Below are positions 40,830-49,859 of a stretch of DNA of 64,000 nucleotides, piece after piece. The stretch is from Firmicutes bacterium HGW-Firmicutes-14 (GTDB taxonomy: Bacteria > Bacillota > Thermincolia > Thermincolales > UBA2595), in the NCBI GenBank assembly GCA_002840275.1, contig PHAB01000016.1, positions 49,194 to 113,193 on the forward strand, read 5' to 3'. The notes beneath the pieces were generated by a model. That model saw only the letters and a list, made by a program, of their open reading frames with translations. It did no database searches and had not been told where the DNA came from. The position numbers were made by a program, and so were the translations under genes. How positions within the stretch are numbered: the first letter of the stretch is position 1; the number at the start of each line of letters is the position of its first letter.

Positions 40830-41020
40830 TGACGTACTCCCACCACCTATGCTATCACTTAGAGGTGGGGGCTTCTTGGGACGTACCGGCTAACGTCGGT
40901 ATAATTACCAAGCTATCCCCGTTCGTCCAACGGTTATTTGATTTTTATTAGGCTATACCGCAACAGGGGCAGGTCCAGTTCCGGTCTGCCAGGGGCAGCA
41001 GAATCAAAAGGTATGGCATG
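40830..41020 (-). mobile_element. IS605-group relic with TnpB C-terminal fragment
   Basis: About 190 bp. At 40948-41019 on the minus strand a short frame reads L-A-D-R-N-W-T-C-P-C-C-G-I-A, matching the zinc-finger end of IS605-type TnpB, then stops. Downstream the hairpin AAGCCCCCACCTC...GGTGGTGGGAGTACG at 40830-40880 is the same type as the right end of the intact element at 60690. The rest of the element has been deleted up to the ATP-grasp gene stop. Confidence 0.75.
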
Positions 41021-41025
41021 TTAAA

Positions 41026-42255
41026 TTACTCCCATATATTATGAATCAGGATATCCCTGTTTTCACGGTCATAAATCCCAATGTGTGAATCCAGGTTACT
41101 TAGGAATTTATAGTAATCATCAGGGTCATCAGTATAACAGGAAAAACATCCGATCCTTGAGGTGGCATTACAGATTTCCCCTATTTCTGCCCCCTCTTTG
41201 ACAAAGAGCTTCCCATAACGGTCAAACCCTTCGGGCACCCTGATTTTTGTCACCTGTCCGGGTTTTGCCAGCATGAAGAAGATTGACCCCAGCCGGGCCC
41301 TTTCCTTTATCTCCTCAGGTCTAAAATTATTTTTTCCCTCTGTCACCAGGTTAAGATATAGCTCTAGAATATCAATACCCGTAACCCTGGGCACAGTTTC
41401 TGATTCAAAGCCTCCGCCGACCCGGTAGCCAAACTCAATTACTTTGAGCCCCTCGGGACCCGCAACAGCCTGAATATACAGCGGTCCGTCCTCTATCCCG
41501 AAGGCGGCAGAGATCTCCCCGGTTAAATGGGTCAGTTCCCTTTCCCGGCCCTCAGCTGCCCTGGAGGGGAAACGCTGCTGTTTACAGAGACCCAATACTA
41601 CCGTATCATCAAAGTGCAGCCGGTCAGTTGTCATTAAAACAAAGGGCTCACCATCCTTCACCCAGCAGTTTACAGTAATCTCGTCACCGGAATAAAATTC
41701 TTCCACAATCACCGAACCGGTTATACTATGGCTTCCGGCCTGTTCAAAGACTTCCTTCACCTCACCGGCTGATTCACTGCCATCAAGGACAAATATCCCT
41801 CTCTGGCCCTGGCTGTCAACCGGTTTTACCACAAGAGGGTATTTCATATCCTGCATGTCTGGGGCACTACGCCCTGAGAAGACCCTGAAGTCCGGGGTGG
41901 GGATACCCCTCTCCATCATCCGGGCCTTCATAAATTGCTTGTTTGTCACCATTTTACCCTGTTCCCCGGTTATAGGATGGGCAAGGCCCAGCTTTTCGGA
42001 AACATAGGCGGCCGTATAAACGGGCTGGTCTGTACCGGCAGTTAATACGTAATCTATGTTCATTTCCCCTGCATATATGAGGTTTTCCTCCAGGGATACC
42101 GTGCTTATCCGGCTCGAATGGTGGCAAAACCTCTTCCCGGGCGGGTCTTCGTAGTAGTCAGACAGGCAGACTTCAAACCCCTTTTCCCTGGCTTTTAATA
42201 TCAGGGGGACCTGAAGAAGCCCCCCGCCCAGGATGAGTACTCTCTTTTTTCTCAT
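41026..42255 (-). CDS. ATP-grasp ligase (carbamoyl-phosphate-synthase-like)
   Basis: 409 aa. A Rossmann-like start (KKRVLILGGGLLQ) is followed by the ATP-grasp domain: YPLVVKPVDSQGQRG, VIVEEFYSGDEITVN, and the metal-binding KVIEFGYRVGGG. Enzymes of this type join a carboxylate to an amine via acyl phosphate. ATG 42255 overlaps the GT2 stop (ATGA). In an operon with a 4-amino-sugar aminotransferase it could acylate or aminoacylate the amino group. This is inference; a role in amino-acid or nucleotide metabolism is the alternative. Confidence 0.85.
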   Translation of the reverse strand: MRKKRVLILGGGLLQVPLILKAREKGFEVCLSDYYEDPPGKRFCHHSSRISTVSLEENLIYAGEMNIDYVLTAGTDQPVYTAAYVSEKLGLAHPITGEQGKMVTNKQFMKARMMERGIPTPDFRVFSGRSAPDMQDMKYPLVVKPVDSQGQRGIFVLDGSESAGEVKEVFEQAGSHSITGSVIVEEFYSGDEITVNCWVKDGEPFVLMTTDRLHFDDTVVLGLCKQQRFPSRAAEGRERELTHLTGEISAAFGIEDGPLYIQAVAGPEGLKVIEFGYRVGGGFESETVPRVTGIDILELYLNLVTEGKNNFRPEEIKERARLGSIFFMLAKPGQVTKIRVPEGFDRYGKLFVKEGAEIGEICNATSRIGCFSCYTDDPDDYYKFLSNLDSHIGIYDRENRDILIHNIWE

Positions 42256-43079
42256 TCTATCCCTCCGGGTTCTCCCAGATTCACGGTTTTTGCGATTATA
42301 CAGGCGGGCCCGGTACACATTCCGAGCCTCTGGATACCGGGATTGTTTAAAAACAAACGGCCGGCAAGTTTAATCATTTTGGGAACAGTATAGGCGCTGC
42401 TGCCGTATTTGCGTTCCCGGTGCGGGATTTCCACATTGGCGGCATCACCGGTGACCCTGAATATCAGGGCAGGCACATAAGGACAGGAATAATTGAGGGC
42501 CAGCATTTGTCCCACCACCTGGCGTTCAATGAGCCTGAAGGAGGAAAGATAAAGTCCGGGTGGTTTATTAATCACTGCCTGGGCCAGAATCCTGACAAAA
42601 TGACTGGCCCACCTCCTGTACCAGAGGTGTTTTTTACCGGCAAGTCTGGCTATTATGACCCTGCAGCCGGTCTCTTTCATTCTCTCAATAAGTATCGGAA
42701 TGTCTTCCGGAGAATGCTGAAGGTCATCATCCATGGTTATCACCCATCGCCCGCCGGCAAAGGACATGCCACAGACAGTAGCGCTGTGCTGGCCGGAGTT
42801 CGCGGCCAGCCTGACCGCTTTTATTCTTTGGTCTTTACCGGCCAGGGCTTCAAGTTCAGCCCATGAATTATCACTGCTGTTATCATCAACGAAGATGATT
42901 TCAAAGGTCTCACCGAGCCGTTCAAACACCCTTTCCAGCCGCAATGTCAATTCCTTAACGGTTTTCCCACCGTTAAAGACCGGGATAACCACCGAATACC
43001 CGGTTATTATGTCGTTACCAGTTTTGATGCCTTTATTTGTTATGTCTTTATCTGCCCTTATAGCTTTATCTGCATTCAT
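42252..43079 (-). CDS. family 2 glycosyltransferase, polyprenyl-phosphate sugar (DPM/ArnC-like)
   Basis: 275 aa. GT2 signature: SVVIPVFNGGKTVKELTLRL, the IIFVDDNSSDNSW loop and the WVITMDDDLQHSPEDIP DxD-type motif. This group loads a nucleotide sugar onto a polyprenyl phosphate. It lacks the C-terminal membrane helices of some DPM relatives, having at most one. ATG 43079 lies 14 bases inside the end of the membrane-protein gene. The expected product is a lipid-linked (amino) sugar for the flippase and membrane transferase encoded around it. Confidence 0.88.
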   Translation of the reverse strand: MNADKAIRADKDITNKGIKTGNDIITGYSVVIPVFNGGKTVKELTLRLERVFERLGETFEIIFVDDNSSDNSWAELEALAGKDQRIKAVRLAANSGQHSATVCGMSFAGGRWVITMDDDLQHSPEDIPILIERMKETGCRVIIARLAGKKHLWYRRWASHFVRILAQAVINKPPGLYLSSFRLIERQVVGQMLALNYSCPYVPALIFRVTGDAANVEIPHRERKYGSSAYTVPKMIKLAGRLFLNNPGIQRLGMCTGPACIIAKTVNLGEPGGIE

Positions 43080-44823
43080 ACCTTCCCCCGCTCTCCGGCG
43101 GCTGCAGTATTTCAAAAAAACTGTTTTCCCAGACTATTTTATAGTTGTTTTCCTTTATAAAATCATTCATTATTTTCCTGGCTCCGGAAAGGTATTTATC
43201 CCGGCGCAGGCCGCGGGTTCGGGGCCAGGTGGGTTCCTCTGTATTTCCCCTGGCCCGGACAATTACCGGCAGGCCCGGCCTTTCTGCCAGCGCCCTGTCC
43301 AGGTAGTGCCTGAATGCGGCAGGGCTGTATAACATCGGCCAGGAACTGTATAGGTATGGTTTGGTCCCTGTCAGGAAATATACCAATGATACCTGTTCAT
43401 AGGCCAGCAGGTAATCCCCTTCACTGACGTAGGCAGGCACGGCTTCCAGGAGGTCACCCACAACCAGGGCTCGGTCCTTTGTAGTAAGTATACCCCTAAG
43501 TTTTTGGTGTTCCACCCCATATAACATTTCCGGCCGGTGGGGAGAATCCCTGTAGGTATAGTGGTATGCAGATTTTAGGGTAAAGGCCAGGAATACCGCG
43601 ATACCAAGAATCCTGACCAACTTCAGTTCTTCCCCTGACAGGCGCAGTCTCAACCGGGAAATCCCCGTCCTTACTCCTTCAAGACCGAAGATATACGCAA
43701 AAACCAGGGGAATCATGAGGTACATTCCGTAAACCAGGTTCGTAAAACCATCATTGGATCCAACCGGTACGATTAACGCAACCGCCAGGGAGATAAACGA
43801 GGTAATCCTGAGCCTGTCCCTTTCGGCGCCGGGTCTGAACATGTACCATATAAGTATCATGGTCCCCGCCCCCAGCATGACAGTTATCATCCCATACCAG
43901 TTTTGATAGAAATCAGCAATATAATTAAGGGTACCGGCAGCTGCCACCAGCACCACAGCGTACTGGATCATCCTGCTGCCCAGCCTGGAAGATATAGTAA
44001 GGATAGACATCAGCCCGGCCAGCCAGATAATGACGGCCCCCGTTTTTAAAAAAGTCATTTTCCATATGTCAGTAATAACCCCTGCCAGTCTCAGCCCATG
44101 GTGATGTCCGGCGGGGTCGTTCAGCATCAGGAATGTCCCCCGGACCGCATTTATATATGCATCCAAATGCCCCATCAGGTACATTGCAGTCATGGCGGTC
44201 CCTGCTGCCGACAAAAAGCCCGCAGCAAAAATGACAGCCTGTCCCAGCTGCTCCCGGAATGATATCTTTTTAATATACCCGGCAAAAAACACACCGGTAA
44301 TCAGCAGAAACCCCACTATATTGGGCAGCCTGACAAACACATTCATCCCCAGGATAAATGCTGCCAAAAATATGGAGCAGCCCCGGCCGCCCTGAAGGCC
44401 TTTTATTAGGAGAAAAGCCGCCAATACATAGAAAAAAGCGGTCAGCGAGTTATAGTTGAAGGTATACCCAGACCTGTTTATAAACACAACAGCCAGCAAA
44501 AGCCCGGGAAGCAGGTAGTTTCTGTCCACAGACGGCTTCAGGGTCAAATAAGCCAGGCTGACCGCAGCGTAAACCAGCAGTACCCCGGCAATCCTATATC
44601 CGATTACCCCCAGTGAATCCCCGAAAACATATATCCAGATTCCCCCCAGGATGTTGGTTAGCCATAGCCGGAAGCTGGATTCGACACTGGCAGGGTCATT
44701 AAAAATCTGGCTGTAATTGGTCAGCATAAAACCGGTGTCGGTAAAATCCAGCCCCTGCCTGATAAACATTAGGGGGTAAAGAATAATAATAATCAGGATA
44801 ATAACCGCACTCTTCCTGTTCAA
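43066..44823 (-). CDS. multipass membrane protein, probable GT-C glycosyltransferase
   Basis: 585 aa with about eleven helices. The first extracytoplasmic loop has GLDFTDTGFML, with an acidic pattern like the catalytic loop of GT-C enzymes, and the C-terminal 150 residues form a soluble domain. It starts at TTG 44823 with AAGGAG at 9 bases, overlapping the aminotransferase stop. As part of the lipid-sugar operon it is the likely enzyme that transfers the flipped sugar to an acceptor outside. Family assignment is from topology and context. Confidence 0.75.
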   Translation of the reverse strand: MNRKSAVIILIIIILYPLMFIRQGLDFTDTGFMLTNYSQIFNDPASVESSFRLWLTNILGGIWIYVFGDSLGVIGYRIAGVLLVYAAVSLAYLTLKPSVDRNYLLPGLLLAVVFINRSGYTFNYNSLTAFFYVLAAFLLIKGLQGGRGCSIFLAAFILGMNVFVRLPNIVGFLLITGVFFAGYIKKISFREQLGQAVIFAAGFLSAAGTAMTAMYLMGHLDAYINAVRGTFLMLNDPAGHHHGLRLAGVITDIWKMTFLKTGAVIIWLAGLMSILTISSRLGSRMIQYAVVLVAAAGTLNYIADFYQNWYGMITVMLGAGTMILIWYMFRPGAERDRLRITSFISLAVALIVPVGSNDGFTNLVYGMYLMIPLVFAYIFGLEGVRTGISRLRLRLSGEELKLVRILGIAVFLAFTLKSAYHYTYRDSPHRPEMLYGVEHQKLRGILTTKDRALVVGDLLEAVPAYVSEGDYLLAYEQVSLVYFLTGTKPYLYSSWPMLYSPAAFRHYLDRALAERPGLPVIVRARGNTEEPTWPRTRGLRRDKYLSGARKIMNDFIKENNYKIVWENSFFEILQPPESGGRYECR

Positions 44824-45950
44824 CTGTAAAAACTCCTTATCAGGCGAACCACGTAATTTACTGTTTCGGCTTCCATCCCGTAATACAGGGGTAGTCTAAG
44901 CAGGCGCTCACTTTCCCCGGTGGTATAGAAGTCATCTCCCCAGAATCGCCCAAACTGCCTGCCAGCGGTGGAGCTGTGCAGGGGAACGAAATGAAAGGCG
45001 CTGGCCACCCCATGCCTTCCCAGGTAACGGACCAGTTCCGTACGTTCCTCTATATCACCTGTCTTGACATAAAAAACACCGGCATTATGCCCGCATTCCC
45101 GAGGAACAGAAGGTAATTCCAGTGCCCCCCGGCCGGCTAATGACTGCAGACCTTCTTTATAAAGGTCCCAGGTTTGCAGACGGTCTTCATTGATAGTTTC
45201 AGCTGATTCCAGCTGGGCATACAGGAAAGCCGCATTAAGTTCATCGGGCAGATAGGATGACCCGAGGTCAACCCAGGTATACCGGTCAATTTCCCCCCTG
45301 AAGAATTTCATCCGGTCCGTACCCTTTTCCCATATGATTTCAGCCCTTTCGGCAAACCTTTCATCATTGACAATCAAAGCTCCGCCTTCACCACAGTTAA
45401 TATTTTTTGTCGCATGGAAGCTGTAACAGCCCAAGTGCCCTATAGTGCCCAGGGGCCTGCCCTTGTATGTACCCATTACACCCTGGGCGGCATCTTCAAT
45501 AACAATCAGGTCATACCTGCCGGCAATTTTCATAATGGTGTCCATTTCACAGGCCACACCGGCATAATGTACAGGCACAATGGCCCTGGTCCTGCCGGTG
45601 ACAGCCTCTTCAATCCGCTTCTCATCAATATTCATTGTATCCGGCCGGATATCGGTAAATACAATACGGCCCCCCCGCAGGGCAAAGGCGTTAGCCGTGG
45701 ATACAAAGGTATATGACGGCATAATCACTTCATCGCCGGGCTTTATATCTGCCAGCAGGGCACACATCTCCAGGGCATGGGTGCACGATGTGGTCAGATA
45801 GGCCCTGTGGCACTTGAACCGGTCCTGAAGCCAGTCCTGGCATTTACGGGTAAATTCCCCGTTTCCGGACAGGCTGCCGCCATTAAGAGCCTCTAGTACA
45901 TACTTTGCTTCGTTTCCGGTGAGGGTAGGTATATTAAATGGTATTTTCAT
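44820..45950 (-). CDS. DegT/DnrJ/EryC1 aminotransferase, WecE/RffA type
   Basis: 376 aa. PLP lysine in HATKNINCGEGGA; VIMPSYTFVSTANAFALRGG and IVPVHYAGVACEMD are signature segments of the dTDP-4-amino-4,6-dideoxygalactose transaminase group. The product would be a 4-amino-4,6-dideoxyhexose nucleotide. It is the first gene of the operon, with ATG 45950. The nucleotide-sugar dehydratase is not encoded here, so the substrate must come from elsewhere. Confidence 0.87.
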   Translation of the reverse strand: MKIPFNIPTLTGNEAKYVLEALNGGSLSGNGEFTRKCQDWLQDRFKCHRAYLTTSCTHALEMCALLADIKPGDEVIMPSYTFVSTANAFALRGGRIVFTDIRPDTMNIDEKRIEEAVTGRTRAIVPVHYAGVACEMDTIMKIAGRYDLIVIEDAAQGVMGTYKGRPLGTIGHLGCYSFHATKNINCGEGGALIVNDERFAERAEIIWEKGTDRMKFFRGEIDRYTWVDLGSSYLPDELNAAFLYAQLESAETINEDRLQTWDLYKEGLQSLAGRGALELPSVPRECGHNAGVFYVKTGDIEERTELVRYLGRHGVASAFHFVPLHSSTAGRQFGRFWGDDFYTTGESERLLRLPLYYGMEAETVNYVVRLIRSFYS

Positions 45951-46075
45951 GGTTTCTCCCTGTTTATTTAGCCTTTATTATTCTATCTGCAACCAGGCTT
46001 CATGCCACTGTATACAATTTTCGACAATTAGGGCAAAAAATCCTTTATAAAACCGGCTGATTCAAACCAAAAGCG
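45951..46075. other. intergenic region upstream of the amino-sugar operon
   Basis: It must contain the operon promoter on the minus strand; only a weak TTGTCG-like -35 at about 46018-46023 is visible. No coding remnant or repeat is seen. Confidence 0.3.
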
Positions 46076-46117
46076 AAAAGCCCCAAACCCGGCTGCACAG
46101 GTTTAAGGGCTTTTATG
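46076..46117 (-). terminator. rho-independent terminator after the NapC-type gene
   Basis: Minus-strand stem AAAAGCCC / GGGCTTTT with an inner AAACC / GGTTT pair, followed by CGCTTTTG. It lies 37 bases after the stop codon at 46153. Confidence 0.8.
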
Positions 46118-46152
46118 TCACGATCCGGTCTTAAAAAGGGTGGAGTCTGAAG

Positions 46153-46662
46153 TTAACCCTTTTTTTCCGGCAGGTGGCATGTCCGGCAGGATTCATTTTT
46201 AAAACCTATAAACGTGTTCCGGGAATGCCCTGCATCACCATGGCAGGTCAGGCACCCGTAATTTAATTCCTTGTGCTGTATGTGGAAGTTATATATCCTT
46301 TTTTCAAACTCATTTTCAAATTTCTTTTTGACTGAAAAATCATGGCACTGGATGCAGCGCCTGTCCGGAACCTCGCTCTTGACCTGGTCCATGTCAACTT
46401 CCCGGGTGAAGTGAATATATACTTCCTTCAGACCCTTGGCCTTTGTTTTGACTTTTTCCACCAAACCCTTATCTGTATGGCATCCATAACAGTGTATTTC
46501 CTGGTGCACATTGTTTTCCCAGCCGGCAAAGGCGGTATTCATTTCATGACAACTGTTGCAGAAACCTGTCTGGGACGTGTATTCAACGGCTGCAACGGTA
46601 AATGCTATGACCAGGATACCCAGGATTATTACGGTAATCTTAAGTTTTTTAGCCTTGTCCAT
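46153..46662 (-). CDS. NapC/NirT/NrfH-family membrane cytochrome c, pentaheme
   Basis: 169 aa. A single N-terminal membrane anchor (residues 8-28) is followed by five C-x-x-C-H sites: CNSCH, CYGCH, CIQCH, CLTCH and CRTCH. NapC/NrfH proteins take electrons from quinol and pass them to an extracytoplasmic reductase. NrfH proteins usually carry four hemes, so the fifth is notable. ATG 46662 has AGAAGG at 6 bases. It is cotranscribed with the split-Soret-type cytochrome 70 bases upstream, which is probably its partner. Confidence 0.88.
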   Translation of the reverse strand: MDKAKKLKITVIILGILVIAFTVAAVEYTSQTGFCNSCHEMNTAFAGWENNVHQEIHCYGCHTDKGLVEKVKTKAKGLKEVYIHFTREVDMDQVKSEVPDRRCIQCHDFSVKKKFENEFEKRIYNFHIQHKELNYGCLTCHGDAGHSRNTFIGFKNESCRTCHLPEKKG

Positions 46663-46731
46663 TATTAACCTTCTCCCTCCCCTGCCCACCGGCCGTCTTT
46701 CCAGGCTGCCGGATTAATCTTTTCCCATTCT

Positions 46732-47577
46732 TTATTTCTTTTGGGTATGGTCATCATGACAAGCAGCACAGTTGAATTTCCCCTGCTCATTATCCAGCAG
46801 GCTGTCAGGTCCCTGGTGACACGACATACAGTGGGAATATTCATCCGGCACCTTATATCCAAGTACAATCTTTCCTTCAAGGGCCTGGTTTAAAAGTTCT
46901 GCCGCTCTTGCGGCCGTGTCGCCGCTCAGTTTTGCACAGCGGTCTTTTTTCTCTTTTTCATTGATTTTGGCCCCTGCCTCATTGGCCCAGGTGCTGACAG
47001 AAACGTGGCACAGGGGCGACTTGGCCACAGTGGTAATCTGTTTGGGTACCTTGCAGTATGCCTCATGTTTGTCCGAAGGGAAAGGAAACTCGGTATACCA
47101 TCCCAGTAACTCATTCCCCAGTTTTTCGTGCTGGGCGGCAGCCATGCTCATTACCTGCAGGCTTCCGTTCAGCGCTCCGCATAAAGTACCCCAGCTGTAA
47201 GCTCCGCCGGCACCATAAAGGAACATACCCAGGGGGATTGACCCCCAGGGGCCGCCGGCTGTCTCCTTCAGGGTGGTCAGCAGCGCCGAAGCGGCAGCAT
47301 AGTCACATCCGCCCTTGAAGTAGTTTTCATATCCCCTTTTCCTAACCAGTTCAACATCCAGTTTCTGATAAGTCCAGGGCAGCTCCGCAGCCTCGCCCTG
47401 AGCGATGCCGCCAGCCGCCGGCTTATCTGTACCCGGTGTCCCGGTATCAGTACTGCACCCGGCAATACCGGCTGCAAGAATTCCTGTGGCCAAGGCCCCT
47501 GCACCCACAATAAATTTCCTTCTGGTCAGGGCCTTGTTTTCGGTCCTCTCCTCTGCTAAAGCTGTTTCTTCTTTCAT
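46732..47577 (-). CDS. split-Soret-type cytochrome c (C_GCAxxG_C_C family)
   Basis: 281 aa. A twin-arginine signal (TRRKFIVGAGALATG) ends in a possible lipobox AGC. The C_GCAxxG-type region is GGCDYAAASALLTTL onward, with further Cys residues in TLCGAL, AYCKVPK, PLCHVS and DRCAK. Two heme sites close the protein (CMSCH, CAACH). This matches split-Soret cytochromes, which carry hemes plus an Fe-S cluster; their physiological reaction is not settled. ATG 47577 is behind GGGAGGGAG. The NapC-type gene downstream would link it to menaquinol. Confidence 0.85.
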   Translation of the reverse strand: MKEETALAEERTENKALTRRKFIVGAGALATGILAAGIAGCSTDTGTPGTDKPAAGGIAQGEAAELPWTYQKLDVELVRKRGYENYFKGGCDYAAASALLTTLKETAGGPWGSIPLGMFLYGAGGAYSWGTLCGALNGSLQVMSMAAAQHEKLGNELLGWYTEFPFPSDKHEAYCKVPKQITTVAKSPLCHVSVSTWANEAGAKINEKEKKDRCAKLSGDTAARAAELLNQALEGKIVLGYKVPDEYSHCMSCHQGPDSLLDNEQGKFNCAACHDDHTQKK

Positions 47578-47958
47578 GTTAACTCCCTCCCTGTCATTTA
47601 AACGGCAATGGTTCTTCAAAATTCTACTTTTTTATATATTCTTCGACTTTCGATAAGGATTTCCTGCCTGATGAAAAAGTTTTTACGTAAATACTTATTA
47701 TTGATGTTGTAATAGATATATATTTAAAATACAATATAGTAAAGCAATACTTTTAAGTACTAATTTCTACAAGGCATTTATTCCTGCTTTACTTAGGCAT
47801 AAATCATATTATGTTAATTAGTATTTCAATGCATCGTAGGCCCGGGTGAATTGGGGGCCTTATTGTATACAAAATATTTTCCGGGACAACGTAAAGATTT
47901 CTGCTTTAATATACGAATTATTTAATATAGAAATTATCAATGAAAGGGGGGATCAAAA
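47578..47958. other. AT-rich divergent intergenic region
   Basis: 381 bases with no gene. On the plus strand a weak promoter for the next gene is possible (GGACAA, 17 bases, TAATAT ending near 47918). A hairpin AGGCCC / GGGCCT followed by TATTG lies at 47837-47862. AGTACTTAAAAGTATTGC near 47743-47762 is a short palindrome on the cytochrome side. No coding remnant is seen. Confidence 0.4.
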
Positions 47959-48501
47959 ATGTTAGGAAAAATTATTACGGCAAAAGATAAAACTAAAAAC
48001 CTGCTTCATTATGCCAAGGAGTATGAAGTAAAAGACCCGCTGACCCTGGGGCTGATTTTCCGTCTCTGGAGTGAGCTGGATGTAATTAACAAAGGCGTAT
48101 ATCTCCATGACCTCACCCTGATTACCGGAGAGCCGCTCCTGGTCATAAGCCATAATCAAAGGGCAGAGCCGACCAGATTAACATACAGGGGGAAGAAATA
48201 TGATGAATTAAACAGCATTATAGAAATCCTTGCCTCCTGTGAAAAATTCTATATCTATCTGGTCTTTACAGGAAGCGACCCTCCCCAGTGGCACCTTGAA
48301 GTATGTGAACAAAATCCGTATATCAGGGCCATCCCGGGACTAAAACGGCTGATTGCCGAGGTTGTGCAACAGAGTTTATTCAATGAGGAATTTAAGAAAA
48401 TCTACAGGGAAGCCTTTATGGTCCTGATTGACAGCGCCCTGGCAGCCGGAGACAGGGAGCAGTTCATGAATCTCACAAAGGAGTGGAAAATAATTGCATA
48501 G
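47959..48501 (+). CDS. hypothetical cytosolic protein with IDEAL-like C-terminus
   Basis: 180 aa, no signal or membrane helix. The last 30 residues (FMVLIDSALAAGDREQF, then NLTKEWK) resemble the IDEAL domain of small Firmicute proteins such as YpiB, but the first 150 residues are not recognised. ATG 47959 follows GGGGGG at 9 bases. It is monocistronic, with a terminator. No function is proposed. Confidence 0.6.
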   Translation: MLGKIITAKDKTKNLLHYAKEYEVKDPLTLGLIFRLWSELDVINKGVYLHDLTLITGEPLLVISHNQRAEPTRLTYRGKKYDELNSIIEILASCEKFYIYLVFTGSDPPQWHLEVCEQNPYIRAIPGLKRLIAEVVQQSLFNEEFKKIYREAFMVLIDSALAAGDREQFMNLTKEWKIIA

Positions 48502-48512
48502 TGAACCATGAT

Positions 48513-48555
48513 AAATCACCTTCACCACAAATGGATGAAGGTGATTTTGTTTTTC
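48513..48555 (+). terminator. rho-independent terminator
   Basis: Perfect 12-bp stem AAATCACCTTCA / TGAAGGTGATTT, then TGTTTTT, 12 bases after the stop at 48501. Confidence 0.9.
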
Positions 48556-48578
48556 GGACCATCGGGCCATACTAATAT

Positions 48579-49751
48579 ATGAAGGGGAGTTACATCAGAT
48601 GGAATCCAGAAACTCCATCCGCCAAAACATACCGTAAGAAGGGGGTTTTAAAAAAGCGTCGGGCTCTCGGCCTGGCACCTGACAATGCTGGCACTGGGCA
48701 CTGTGGTCGGTGGGTCTTTCTTTCTCGGTTCTGCTATAGCCATCAGGACGGCCGGCCCGGCCATACTTATATCATTCCTTCTGGGAGGCCTGCTGGTTTA
48801 TACGGTGCTTACCGGTCTGTCAGAAATGACCGTCGCCCACCAGGCAGATCTCCCGTCGGCCTGGGGGTACTGCCGGCTGAACCGCTGTTCCCCGGCGGGC
48901 TGGCCGGTATCGCCGGAAGTATGTTGATAGTTATGTTTACTTATGCAGGTTTTGAAGTAATCGGGCTGGCAGCATCTGAGGCCCATGACCCCCATCGTAC
49001 CATACCCCGGGCAATATTGTATACTATACTGGGGCTGGTGGGGTTATATTCCCTGGCAATTTTGGTTCTTCTTCCCCTGGTGCGGACATCCCGGCTGACA
49101 GAATCGGTCAGCCCGCTGGTGGCCGGCCTTACGGCAGCCGGCCTCAATTGGGCTGCAGGATTAATAAATATCGTCCTGGTGGTAGCTATTCTCTCCACCA
49201 TGCTGGCCGCCATGTTCGGCATGGGCCGGATGGTCCGTTCCCTGGCCGAGGCCGGTTATGCCCCTCTGTGGTTGAAAGAATCCTCTGATGTGCCGGTACG
49301 GGGAATACTTTTTTCCGGTGCCGGAATGCTGGCCGGAGTCGCGCTGTCGCTGGGTTATCTGCTTCCCAGCAGGATATACCTCTTTCTGATTAGTTCCGGC
49401 GGGTTCTCTCTTCTTTTCACCTATGTAATTATTATGGCAACCCATTACAAGTACCGGAAAGTGTACGGGTGTCCCCCCACGGGCCACTGCCAGCTGCGGG
49501 GATATCCTTATACAACCCTGTTGGGACTGGCTGCTCTCATTGCCATTATAGTGAGCATGCCCCTGGTCCCTGGACAGGGTTTCGGTCTTCTGGCCGGCAT
49601 CCTACTGGTATTTGTATATTTTTTGGCTTATATAGCTACCATGACAACCGGACGAAAAAAGGTGCTTAACCCCCTGGCCGACATGGAATCAGGGGAAGAG
49701 TTATCCCCCAAAGAGGTCAGTGAAGAAACCGTTCCAAAAAGATGTGACTGA
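48579..49751 (+). pseudogene. decayed APC-family amino-acid permease
   Basis: The first part of an amino-acid permease (HLTMLALGTVVGGSFFLGSA, in the frame starting near 48685) and its second half (FPGGLAGIAGSMLIVMFTYA to the stop at 49751, other frame) lie in different frames. Between them about 100 residues of the usual transporter (TM2 to TM5) are missing near 48845-48885. The N-terminal frame from 48579 also needs a shift near 48670 to join. At least two frameshifts and a deletion make it a pseudogene. The remaining half has seven helices. Confidence 0.85.
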
Positions 49752-49755
49752 TTGA

Positions 49756-49804
49756 AAAAGGTCCCGGAACTGATTCCGATCCGAATTTATTCCGGGACCT
49801 TTTG
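49756..49804 (+). terminator. rho-independent terminator
   Basis: Perfect 14-bp stem AAAAGGTCCCGGAA / TTCCGGGACCTTTT with a 20-base loop, ending in TTTT. Confidence 0.85.
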
Positions 49805-49859
49805 GGGAATGAAATAATATTATATAAGAAAGTTTCATTAACCAAAGAGGTGTTCAGGA

